From positions 171,687 to 235,686 of the forward strand of contig JAVHYF010000001.1 in NCBI GenBank assembly GCA_031119205.1: 64,000 nt of DNA. Direction: 5' to 3'. Every line of letters starts with the position of its first letter. Position 1 is the stretch's first letter. Both the position numbers and the translations under genes were made by a program. A model generated the notes under the pieces. The model saw only the letters and a list, made by a program, of their open reading frames with translations, ran no database searches and was not told the origin of the DNA. This document shows positions 40,874 through 49,351 of this stretch, piece by piece. The DNA comes from Moraxellaceae bacterium. GTDB taxonomy: Bacteria > Pseudomonadota > Gammaproteobacteria > Burkholderiales > Rhodocyclaceae.

Positions 40874-43576
40874 ATGGCCGACGCCTCTTCCGCCAGCACT
40901 ACGCCCAACGCCACACCCAGCACGATCTACCTGCAGGACTACACGCCGCCGGCGTACCTGGTCGACACGGTGGATCTGGACATCGCCATCCTCGACGGCA
41001 GCGCGCAGGTAAGCGCCCGCCTGGCGATGCACCGCAATCCGGCCGGTGCCGGCGGTGCGCTGGAGCTGGATGGCGAGGAGCTGCAGCTGCTGTCGGCGGT
41101 GCTGGACGGTCGCGCCCTGGCGGAAGGCGAGTACGAACTCACCCCGCAGGGCTTGCGCATCGCGCAGGTGCCAGAACGCTTCGTGCTGGAGACGACGGTG
41201 TCCATCAACCCGGACAGCAACACCCAGCTATCGGGGCTGTACCGCTCCAAGGACGGCTACTTCACGCAGTGCGAGGCGCAAGGCTTCCGCCGCATCACCT
41301 TCTACCCGGACCGGCCGGACGTGATGGCAGTATTCAGCTGCACGGTGCGTGCGGACAAGGCGCGTTTCCCGCAGCTGCTGTCCAACGGCAACCCGGTCGC
41401 CAACGGTGACGATGTAGGCGGCCGCCACTGGGCGAAGTGGGAAGACCCCTTCCGCAAGCCGGCCTACCTGTTCGCGATGGTCGCCGCGAAGCTCGACATG
41501 GTGGAGGACTGGTTCACCACCACCAGCGGCCGCCGCGTGCGCTGCGCGGTGTACGTGGAGCCCGGCAAGCTGGACCAGTGCGACCACGCCATGGCCGCCA
41601 TCAAGAAGAGCATGAAGTGGGACGAGGATGTCTTCGGCCTGGAGATGGACCTCGATCACTACATGATCGTCGCGGTGGGCGACTTCAACATGGGGGCCAT
41701 GGAGAACAAGGGACTCAACATCTTCAACACCAAGTACGTGCTGGCCCGCCCGGACACCGCCACCGACATCGACTACCAGAACATCGACCGCGTGGTGGCG
41801 CACGAGTACTTCCACAACTGGACCGGCAACCGCGTGACCTGCCGCGACTGGTTCCAGCTGTCGTTGAAGGAAGGCCTCACCGTCTTCCGCGACCAGCAGT
41901 TCGGCATGGACATGCACTCGCGCGGCGTCACCCGCATCCAGGAGGTGCGCACCCTGCGTGCCGCGCAGTTCCCGGAGGACGCCGGCCCCATGGCCCACCC
42001 GATCCGCCCGGCCAGCTACGCGGAGATCAACAACTTCTACACCGCCACGGTGTACGAAAAGGGCGCGGAAGTGATCCGCATGATCTACACGTTGATCGGC
42101 GCCGCCGCCTTCCGCAAGGGCATGGACCTGTACTTCGAACGCCACGATGGCCAGGCGGTGACCTGTGAGGATTTCGTTGCCGCGATGCAGGATGCCTCGG
42201 GCCTCGATCTCACCCAGTTCAAGCGCTGGTACAACCAGGCCGGCACGCCGCGCCTGTCGGTGCAGGGCACCTACGACGCCGTCACGAAGCGCTTCACGCT
42301 GGACGTGCAGCAACGCTACCCGGCCACCGCCTACGAAGAGCGCCTCGCCCGCGAAGGCCGCCCGCAGGCCCGCGGCCCGTACCACCTGCCGCTGGTCATC
42401 GCCCTGCTGGATGCGGAAGGTCGCGAGATCCCGCTGCGCCTGGCCGGCGAGGCCACAGCGTCCGGCACCGAGCGCGTGCTGTCTGTGACGCAGGACGCAC
42501 AGCAGTTCGTCTTCGAAGACGTATCCGCCGCGCCGGTGCCGTCGCTGCTGCGCGGGCTGTCGGCCCCCGTCATCCTCGACTACGCCTACAGCGACGCCGC
42601 GCTCACACTGCTGCTGGCGCACGACCGTGACGCCTTCAGCCGCTGGGAAGCCGGCCAGCGACTCGCCTCCGGCATCCTCGCCCATGGCATCGCAGCGAAG
42701 GGCGTGGGCACGGACTGGATTCCCGCCAGCTACGCCAGCGCCGTCGAGAACCTGCTGGCTTCCGCCTTCGCACCCGGCGGCGACCCGGCGCTGGTGGCCG
42801 AGGCGCTGGCCCTGCCCTCCGAATCCGTGCTGGCAGAGATGCAAGACGGTGACGTCGACCCGGACGCCATCCACGCCGCCCGCCTGCAACTGCGCCGCCA
42901 CATCGCGCAGCAACTGCAACGCCCGCTGCGTGAAGCCTATGCGCGGCTCAAGGTCGACGGCCCCTACTCACCGGACGCCGGACAGGCCGGCGCGCGCGCG
43001 CTGCGCAACACCTGCCTGGGCTACCTCGCCGAACTGCAGGACGATTCCGCCGCGCAACTGGTGCAGCACCACTACCAGCGCGCCGGCAACATGACCGACG
43101 GCATCGCCGCCCTGTCCGCCGTCGCCCAGCTCGACATTCCGCAACGCGGCCAGATGCTCGACGCCTTCCATGACAAGTGGAAGAGCGAGGCGCTGGTAGT
43201 GGACAAGTGGCTGCAGGTACAGGCGACATCACGACTCACGGATGCCGCCGAAGTGCGCCGCCTGATGCAGCACAGCGCCTTCGACATCCGCAACCCGAAC
43301 AAGGTGTACTCGCTGATCCGCGCCTTCTGCGGCGCCAACCCGAAGCACTTCCACGCCGCCGACGGCAGCGGCTATGCGCTGGGGGCGGACGCCATCCTGC
43401 AACTCGACGCACTCAACCCGCAGGTGGCCTCACGCATCGCGCGCACCTTCGACCGCTGGAAGAAGGTCGACGCCGGCCGCCGTGCGCTGGCGCGCGCCCA
43501 ACTGGAGCGCGTCGCCGCACATCCGGGGCTGTCGGGCGATGTGGCGGAAGTCGTGGGCAAGGCGCTGGAAGGCTAG
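40874..43576 (+). CDS. pepN: Aminopeptidase N
   Basis: M1-family zinc aminopeptidase of the cytoplasm, removing N-terminal residues from peptides. 900 residues, close to the 870-890 typical of proteobacterial PepN. The exopeptidase motif GAMENKGLNIFN and the zinc site HEYFHNWTGNRVTC with the distal KEGLTVFRDQ Glu are intact. AGGGGAAATCC precedes the ATG at 40874. It is divergent from tRNA-Phe. A longer frame upstream runs through the tRNA and is not real. Confidence 0.96.
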   Translation: MADASSASTTPNATPSTIYLQDYTPPAYLVDTVDLDIAILDGSAQVSARLAMHRNPAGAGGALELDGEELQLLSAVLDGRALAEGEYELTPQGLRIAQVPERFVLETTVSINPDSNTQLSGLYRSKDGYFTQCEAQGFRRITFYPDRPDVMAVFSCTVRADKARFPQLLSNGNPVANGDDVGGRHWAKWEDPFRKPAYLFAMVAAKLDMVEDWFTTTSGRRVRCAVYVEPGKLDQCDHAMAAIKKSMKWDEDVFGLEMDLDHYMIVAVGDFNMGAMENKGLNIFNTKYVLARPDTATDIDYQNIDRVVAHEYFHNWTGNRVTCRDWFQLSLKEGLTVFRDQQFGMDMHSRGVTRIQEVRTLRAAQFPEDAGPMAHPIRPASYAEINNFYTATVYEKGAEVIRMIYTLIGAAAFRKGMDLYFERHDGQAVTCEDFVAAMQDASGLDLTQFKRWYNQAGTPRLSVQGTYDAVTKRFTLDVQQRYPATAYEERLAREGRPQARGPYHLPLVIALLDAEGREIPLRLAGEATASGTERVLSVTQDAQQFVFEDVSAAPVPSLLRGLSAPVILDYAYSDAALTLLLAHDRDAFSRWEAGQRLASGILAHGIAAKGVGTDWIPASYASAVENLLASAFAPGGDPALVAEALALPSESVLAEMQDGDVDPDAIHAARLQLRRHIAQQLQRPLREAYARLKVDGPYSPDAGQAGARALRNTCLGYLAELQDDSAAQLVQHHYQRAGNMTDGIAALSAVAQLDIPQRGQMLDAFHDKWKSEALVVDKWLQVQATSRLTDAAEVRRLMQHSAFDIRNPNKVYSLIRAFCGANPKHFHAADGSGYALGADAILQLDALNPQVASRIARTFDRWKKVDAGRRALARAQLERVAAHPGLSGDVAEVVGKALEG

Positions 43577-43596
43577 CCAAATCGGCGATCTTCAGT

Positions 43597-43685
43597 CCCT
43601 GAGCTGAAACAGAAGGCGCTCGCCCGACAAGCTCAGGGCACAAGGCTTCGATCAGGCATCGTCGTTGGCGGAGCCCGTCGAAGCC
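43597..43685. repeat. Degenerate intergenic inverted repeats
   Basis: Two imperfect dyads in the pepN-yqiA gap: CCCTGAGCT (43597) with AGCTCAGGG (43630), and GGCTTCGA (43644) with TCGAAGCC (43678). They contain pieces (ACAAGCTCAGGG, GAGCCCGTCGAAGCC) of the GAGCTTGTCGAAGCCC type of dispersed repeat seen in many beta- and gammaproteobacteria. Also placed to act as a bidirectional terminator between converging genes. Confidence 0.45.
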
Positions 43686-43749
43686 AACACATCGAAGCCG
43701 CGCTGATCGTCCAGCGAGTCCGGCTGGCAGGCGCGCCAACCGTACGCCT

Positions 43750-44328
43750 CTACAGCCCCGCGAACGCCAGTATCCCGTCCAGATAATCCTCCCAGCGCGT
43801 GAAGCTGTGGTCACCGCCCGGCAGCACCGTCTGCCGCGCACCCGCGTAGCGCGCCACGGCATGGCGGGTGTCCAGCACTTCGTCGTCTTCCTCGGCCAGC
43901 AACCACAGGTTCTCCGGCCGACGCGGCTGCGGTACGTCCATCGCAGCAATCTGCGCCATGTGCTCGCGGGTGAAATCGAACTCGCTACCGTCGTACAGGT
44001 TCGTATGGCGGCCGATGAACAGTTCGCCATCGAAACCGGCGTGCGGCACGAAGGGATTGACCAGCACCGCGCGCAGCCTGTGCTGTTCAGCCAGCCAGGT
44101 GGCATAGAAACCACCCAGCGAACTGCCGACGATGGTGGGAGGTGTGCCATTCATGCGAACTGCGGCGCGGATCTGCTGCTCCGCCAGCGCAATCGCCTCT
44201 GCCGGCACCGGCGGCAACTGGCCGCACCACAGCCTGTCGCCAAGCCCACGCGCCTGCATGTGCGCCAGCAACTGTTGCGCCTTGGCGGACTGCGGACCGG
44301 AGCGGAAGCCGTGCAGGTAGATGATCAT
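43750..44328 (-). CDS. yqiA: YqiA-type esterase (alpha/beta hydrolase)
   Basis: A 192-residue serine esterase. Start MIIYLHGFRSGPQSAKAQ, nucleophile Ser in VGSSLGGFYATW (about residue 70), acid in the EEDDEVLD loop and His in GGDHSFTRWEDYL. This is the UPF0227/YqiA family, active on short-chain esters in E. coli; its physiological role is unclear. It is 19 bases after uppP on the same strand. Confidence 0.87.
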   Translation of the reverse strand: MIIYLHGFRSGPQSAKAQQLLAHMQARGLGDRLWCGQLPPVPAEAIALAEQQIRAAVRMNGTPPTIVGSSLGGFYATWLAEQHRLRAVLVNPFVPHAGFDGELFIGRHTNLYDGSEFDFTREHMAQIAAMDVPQPRRPENLWLLAEEDDEVLDTRHAVARYAGARQTVLPGGDHSFTRWEDYLDGILAFAGL

Positions 44329-44347
44329 GCCGCTGCCTGCTGCCGCG

Positions 44348-45232
44348 TCAGTGCGACGCGCTGCTCCAGTCCACCCAGCCGAAGTGCCAGCTGGCCAGCA
44401 CGATGAGGCCGAACACGATGCGGTACCACGCGAAGGGCACGAAGCTGTGGCGCGACACGAAGCCGACCATGAAGCGCACGGTGAAGAAGGCGACGATGAA
44501 GGCCGCCACGAAGCCCACCGCGATGATGCCGAAGTCATCCATCGAAAGGATCGCGCGATTCTTGTACACGTCGTAGACCGTCGCCGCCAGCATGGTGGGG
44601 ATGGCGAGGAAAAACGAGAACTGCGTGGCGACCGGACGCGCCACGCCGAACAGCATGCCGCCGATGATGGTGGCACCGGAGCGCGAGGTACCGGGAATCA
44701 TCGCCACCGCCTGCGCGAGTCCGACCTTGAAGGCGTCGCGCGGATGCAGTGCATCCAGCTCCATCACGCGTGCAGTGTGCTGGCGGCGCTCCGCCCACAG
44801 GATGACGAAGCCGCCGATCACCAGCATCGTCGCCACCGTGATCGGGTTGAACAGCACGGTCTTGATGGTGCTGTGGAACATCACGCCCAGCACCATGGCC
44901 GGCAGGAAGGCGCACATCAGGTTGAGCAGCAGGCGTGTGTCCGGCTGCGCCAGCAGCGCAGCGCCGCTGCCACGCAGGCCGGCACCGGCAACGATGCCCG
45001 GCGCGGCGAACAGGCCGCGGATCAGGCCGGCCACGCGCTCGCGGTACAGGGTCATCACGGCAAGGATGGCACCGAGCTGGATGACGATGGCGAATACGGT
45101 AGCGCTGTTGCCGGTGAAACCGAGCAGGGACTCCGCAATGATGAGATGGCCGGTCGAGGAGATCGGCAGGAACTCGGTAAGGCCTTCCACCACACCGAGG
45201 ATGGCGGCCTTCAGCAACAGCAGGAAATCCAT
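44348..45232 (-). CDS. uppP: Undecaprenyl-diphosphatase
   Basis: Membrane phosphatase (BacA/UppP) recycling undecaprenyl diphosphate to the lipid carrier of cell-wall synthesis; extra copies give bacitracin resistance. 294 residues, about eight helices. Both family motifs are present: GVVEGLTEFLPISSTGH and PGTSRSGATIIGG. I use the ATG at 45232 (MDFLLLLKAA); an in-frame TTG at 45253 would add 7 residues. Confidence 0.94.
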   Translation of the reverse strand: MDFLLLLKAAILGVVEGLTEFLPISSTGHLIIAESLLGFTGNSATVFAIVIQLGAILAVMTLYRERVAGLIRGLFAAPGIVAGAGLRGSGAALLAQPDTRLLLNLMCAFLPAMVLGVMFHSTIKTVLFNPITVATMLVIGGFVILWAERRQHTARVMELDALHPRDAFKVGLAQAVAMIPGTSRSGATIIGGMLFGVARPVATQFSFFLAIPTMLAATVYDVYKNRAILSMDDFGIIAVGFVAAFIVAFFTVRFMVGFVSRHSFVPFAWYRIVFGLIVLASWHFGWVDWSSASH

Positions 45233-45307
45233 GGGAGAGGCGATGTGCAGCAAATGGGGAGTCCCGATTATACGGGCCCCGTTTTGCAGGCCTGCGTCAG
45301 GTCCGGT

Positions 45308-46474
45308 TCAAGCCCTGCGGAAGGTCAGCACCCCGCGTACCAGCACACCCGCGAGCAGGCCCCAGAAGGCCGAGCCGATGCCCAGCAGGCTGAGGCCGGA
45401 CGCGGTGACGAGAAAGGTGACGAGGGCCGCTTCGCGCTCCGCCTCGTTCGCCAGTGCCGCCGCCAGCCCGTTGCCGATGGTGCCCAGCAATGCCAGCCCG
45501 GCGATGGTGACCACCAGCTCCACCGGAAACGCCGCCATCACCGCGGCCACGGTGGCGGCGAAGATGCCCGCGAGCAGGTAGAAGAAGCCAGCGGACACCG
45601 CGGCCACGTAGCGCCGCTTCGGGTCTTCATGTGCCTCCGGGCTCATGCAGATGGCGGCGGTGATCGCCGCCAGCCCCAGCGAGAAGGCGCCGAAAGGCGC
45701 CAGCACCACGTTCACCGTGCCGACCCAGCCCAGCACTGGCGAGATCGGCGGCTCATAGCCGGCGGCGCGCATCACCGCCACGCCGGTCATGTTCTGCGAG
45801 GCCATGGTCACCACGAACAGCGGCAGGGCAATGCCCAGCAGCGCACCGAAGCTGAACTGCGGCATCACGAATTCCGGCATCGCCACCGCCAGCCGCACCT
45901 GCTCTGTATGCAACAGGCCCTGCGCCGCGGCGATCACCACGGCCACGAGCAAGGTCACGACAACCGCATAGCGCGGTGAGAGGCGACGCATCACGAGATA
46001 GGTGACGAACATACCGAAGCACAGCCACCACTGCGTCTGCATGGAACGGAAGGCATCCAGGCCAAAGCGCAGCAGCACGCCGGCCAACATCGCGGACGCC
46101 AGCGGCGCCGGGATGTGGCGGGTGACCCGCTCGAACAGGCCGGCGAAGCCGCATATCGCCATCAGCAGGGCGGCCACCACGAAGGCACCAACTGCCTCGC
46201 CCATCGACACGCCCGCCACCGCCGTGATGAGCATCGCCGCGCCCGGCGTCGACCAGGCCGTCGCCACCGGCACGCGGTAGCGCAGCGACAGGCCGATGCA
46301 GGTCACCCCCATGCCGATACCCAGCGCCCACAGCCAGGACGTAACCTGCGAGGGCGTGGCGCCCAGTGCCTGGGTGGCCTGGAAGATCAGCGCGACCGAA
46401 CTGGTGTAGCCCACCAGCACGGTGACGAAGCCCGCCGCGATGGCGGACAGCGAGGCATCGCGCCACAGCCTCAT
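45308..46474 (-). CDS. benE: BenE-family transporter
   Basis: A 388-residue membrane protein with about 11-12 helices, of the benzoate:H+ symporter (BenE) family. Seen: [20 protein letters not shown] near the start, STPGAAML, and [19 protein letters not shown] in the middle, all hallmarks. No benzoate catabolism genes are near, so the substrate may differ. The start overlaps the YkgJ-type gene stop (ATGA). Confidence 0.88.
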   Translation of the reverse strand: MRLWRDASLSAIAAGFVTVLVGYTSSVALIFQATQALGATPSQVTSWLWALGIGMGVTCIGLSLRYRVPVATAWSTPGAAMLITAVAGVSMGEAVGAFVVAALLMAICGFAGLFERVTRHIPAPLASAMLAGVLLRFGLDAFRSMQTQWWLCFGMFVTYLVMRRLSPRYAVVVTLLVAVVIAAAQGLLHTEQVRLAVAMPEFVMPQFSFGALLGIALPLFVVTMASQNMTGVAVMRAAGYEPPISPVLGWVGTVNVVLAPFGAFSLGLAAITAAICMSPEAHEDPKRRYVAAVSAGFFYLLAGIFAATVAAVMAAFPVELVVTIAGLALLGTIGNGLAAALANEAEREAALVTFLVTASGLSLLGIGSAFWGLLAGVLVRGVLTFRRA

Positions 46475-46722
46475 GCGGTAGCCCGCTCCAGGTCGGCGAT
46501 CCAGTGCAGCGCATGGCTGCGACCATCGCCACACATCTCCACCGAGGGCTGCAGGCCACCGCACACCGCCGGCCTGCGCGGGTCGCCGAAGATGCGGCAG
46601 CGGAGCTCCTCATCGAGCTGCACGCAGGCCACGCCTGCCGGCTTGCCATGCGGCATGCCGGGAATCGGCGAGGAAATGGAAGGCGCGATGCAACAGGCTG
46701 CGCAGCCGGGACGGCAGTTCAT
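46471..46722 (-). CDS. YkgJ-family cysteine cluster protein
   Basis: An 83-residue protein. The N-terminal [11 protein letters not shown] plus later Cys residues ([13 protein letters not shown]) form the CxxxCCxxx cluster of the YkgJ family, thought to chelate zinc or iron. Pro-rich middle ([16 protein letters not shown]) is typical. It overlaps benE by 4 bases. Function unknown. Confidence 0.83.
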   Translation of the reverse strand: MNCRPGCAACCIAPSISSPIPGMPHGKPAGVACVQLDEELRCRIFGDPRRPAVCGGLQPSVEMCGDGRSHALHWIADLERATA

Positions 46723-46842
46723 GCCCCGGATGCTAGTCGAATGTGACCCGGCCGTGCGCGTCGCACGCGACACCTCCTGCCACGGGATCGGCCGGCAGTA
46801 AGGCTGCGCACCACAGCGAGACCGTCGTGGTACGCAGTCTTG

Positions 46843-48105
46843 CTACCGGCCAGTGGATTGCGCGCCGCGCAACCGCCACCATCGATACAGGAGCCAGCCG
46901 GACAACACGGCGCCGATGCCCTGAAGCAGACCGCCCCCCATGTCCGGCCCCTGACCATCCTGGGTGAGGCGCCAGACGAGGATCGGGCATACCACCACCA
47001 TGGCGCATATCGAGGCGCCGCCACGGAGCAGCCAGGAGGCCAGCGCGCCACGCGGCAACAAGGTGCCGGCGACATTCCTGCGACGGTCGGCCCACAGCCA
47101 CAGGCCGAGCCAGACCAGACCGGCGCAGCCCATGCCGAAAACGGCGTAGAGCCAGCGCAGGCTGATGCCCGCCCAGTCGCCCAGGTGCAGCGGCATCATG
47201 GCCTGGTGCCACCAGCGCAGCCCCTGCAGCGCGCGCGGATCGTGCACGCCGAGCAGCACCCCGCCGCCGGCCGCGTACAGCACTTCGGCGCTGTAGCGCT
47301 GCACGAGATGACCGGGAATGTTGCCGCGCACGCTCATATGGCCTTTTGCCGGAAAGAAATCAATGAACACGGGCTCGAGCTCCGGCAACTGCCGGCGGGC
47401 ATCGTCGAGCATGGACTGCAGGCCTTGCGGCAGGACATACGCATCGACCGCTTGCGCATTCACACCCTTGATGTCCGGCAGCGGGAAGAGCGTGGCGACC
47501 CCGAGCCAGGCTCCGCTGAATGCAGTGAGCAACAGGAAGGGCAGCAACCAGATGCCCAGCAGTTTGTGACCATCCGATCTGGCGAGGCGCGGACTCCTGC
47601 CGGTACGCAAGGTGAACAGCTGGCGCAACAGCTTGCGATGCGCGAGGACGCCGGTGACGACGGACACCAGCATCAGGACACCGAAGGCACCCACGATCCA
47701 GCGCCCCGGTTTGCCCATGAAAAGGCGCGTGTGCAGGTTGACGAGGAAGTCCGCAGTCTGCGCGCGCGATCCTTCGAGCTTGCGACCACAGGCGTCGACC
47801 TGCGCACGCGCGCCATTGGCGAGGCGCAGCTCCCAGTGACCGCCGGTCAGTGCGGGCAGGCTGAGGCGACGGATGCCGCGCTTGCCTTCCAGCGCGCCAG
47901 CCTCACGCACGAGTCCGGCATGCAACAGCGCAAACGCGGCATCGGCATCGAGCGCGCAGGACGCGGGCGCATCAATGCCACCCGCCACCCACTGGCTGAT
48001 CTCCAGGCGGAAGACGGCGAAGCTGCCACTCAGGCACAGCAGCAGGATGACCAGCCCCGAGCCTGCACCGGTCCACACGTGCAGTCGATGGATCAGGCGC
48101 GTCAT
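46843..48105 (-). CDS. PepSY-domain membrane protein (PiuB type)
   Basis: A 420-residue inner-membrane protein with four main helices (about 15-38, 140-165, 190-215, 335-360) and two PepSY-like periplasmic regions. The start MTRLIHRLHVWTGAGSGLVI is typical of iron-regulated PiuB/PepSY-TM proteins found beside TonB receptors, where some act as siderophore-iron reductases. It is 43 bases after the helical-repeat protein in the iron operon. The start at 48105 avoids an Arg-rich extension without a ribosome site. Confidence 0.86.
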   Translation of the reverse strand: MTRLIHRLHVWTGAGSGLVILLLCLSGSFAVFRLEISQWVAGGIDAPASCALDADAAFALLHAGLVREAGALEGKRGIRRLSLPALTGGHWELRLANGARAQVDACGRKLEGSRAQTADFLVNLHTRLFMGKPGRWIVGAFGVLMLVSVVTGVLAHRKLLRQLFTLRTGRSPRLARSDGHKLLGIWLLPFLLLTAFSGAWLGVATLFPLPDIKGVNAQAVDAYVLPQGLQSMLDDARRQLPELEPVFIDFFPAKGHMSVRGNIPGHLVQRYSAEVLYAAGGGVLLGVHDPRALQGLRWWHQAMMPLHLGDWAGISLRWLYAVFGMGCAGLVWLGLWLWADRRRNVAGTLLPRGALASWLLRGGASICAMVVVCPILVWRLTQDGQGPDMGGGLLQGIGAVLSGWLLYRWWRLRGAQSTGR

Positions 48106-48148
48106 GCGAAGTCCGTCCGCACTCCCGGCGTCCTCCGGTGCGCGCGGC

Positions 48149-49303
48149 TCAGGCCGGCGCGAACGCACGCTCGGCGCGGATCAGCAACGCCTTCGCCTGC
48201 TCAGGCTGCTTCGCGTCGATGCGTTCGGAAGCCAGCTTGCGCAGCACGGTGGCACGCAGGTAAGGCGACTTCACGCTGTCCGCTTCACGCTCGCTACGCT
48301 CCAGCAGTTTGAACGCAGCCTCCTTGTGGCCGGTGCGCGCCATGTTCTTGGCGATGCGGATGAAACCCTCGATGCGGTGATACGGATCCGCAATGGTCTC
48401 GGCCACGGCGACGCCGGCATCGAAGCGATGGCTCTGGCCGTAGTTGCGCGCAATCTCGCTGAGCACGGCGGAGCGATCCTCGCTGGCGGGCAGCGCCATC
48501 GCCACCGCACGGCCCTTGTCCAGGGCGAGGGCTGCGCGATCACGCAGGTTCTTCTCGGCCATTTCACCGCCCAGCATGGCAAGCACCTGTGCACGCTGCA
48601 GCGGATCCTTGACCTGCGGCGCAAGACGGTCGACCGCCTCGAACACGGCAATGGCCTGGTCACGATGGCCGATGTCGACGAGGTGGGCACCGGCCTCGTT
48701 CAGCATGATCCCGCGCTCGTACAGGTCGGGCAGCATCTGGGCCATGCCATAGGACTCGTACACGAGGTTCTCGCCTCTCGCCTTCTCGACATAGCGGTAG
48801 GCGGCCCCGGTCCCGGACAACAGCTCGGCACGCAGCAGCGGCTCTTCCACCGTGCGGGTGCGCGCCTCCGTGCGCTTGAGCAGTTCGGCCGCACGCTGCG
48901 GCTGGTTGGCCTTGGCCAGCTTGCCGATCAGCTTCCACGCCGCCTTCACCCACACATCGGTGTCCTGCACCTTGTCCAGGCTCTTCAGGGCGCCATCGTG
49001 GTCACCACTGGAAGCAAGCTCGTTGGAGAGATGTGCCGCGAGGGTGTCCTGTACGTAGGCATCCTTCACACGGCCGGCTGCGGCGGTGGAGCGCGCGAAG
49101 AAGTCGCTGGCGCGACCCGCATCGCCAAGCTCCTTCCACAGGTTGGCGAGCTGGGCATACACCTGGGCCTGCTCGAAGTGCTGGGTGGCCGTTGCCGGTT
49201 GCGATTCCAGCCAGGCCTTGAGGCGCACATCTTCATGTGCGTGCGCAGACAAAGGAGCGAGTACGGCGATAGCCAGGGAGGCGACGAGCTTGTGGATCTT
49301 CAT
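48149..49303 (-). CDS. Exported alpha-helical repeat protein
   Basis: A 384-residue protein with a signal peptide (KLVASLAIAVLAPLSAHA, cleaved near residue 22). The mature part is almost wholly helical pairs of TPR-like periodicity (for example YAQLANLWKELGDAGRASDF and FIRIAKNMARTGHKEAAFKL), roughly eight to nine repeats. It lies between the FecA-like receptor and the PepSY gene, so it is probably a periplasmic partner in iron uptake. I do not know a named family. Confidence 0.75.
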   Translation of the reverse strand: MKIHKLVASLAIAVLAPLSAHAHEDVRLKAWLESQPATATQHFEQAQVYAQLANLWKELGDAGRASDFFARSTAAAGRVKDAYVQDTLAAHLSNELASSGDHDGALKSLDKVQDTDVWVKAAWKLIGKLAKANQPQRAAELLKRTEARTRTVEEPLLRAELLSGTGAAYRYVEKARGENLVYESYGMAQMLPDLYERGIMLNEAGAHLVDIGHRDQAIAVFEAVDRLAPQVKDPLQRAQVLAMLGGEMAEKNLRDRAALALDKGRAVAMALPASEDRSAVLSEIARNYGQSHRFDAGVAVAETIADPYHRIEGFIRIAKNMARTGHKEAAFKLLERSEREADSVKSPYLRATVLRKLASERIDAKQPEQAKALLIRAERAFAPA

Positions 49304-49351
49304 GGAGCGGGGTCCTTCAACACGGTGGTGGCGGTGGGCGGTCCGGGACGC

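Noticed and set aside
41228..42919. Long minus-strand open frame inside pepN
   Set aside because: Antisense artefact of GC-rich codons; pepN motifs are intact on the plus strand.
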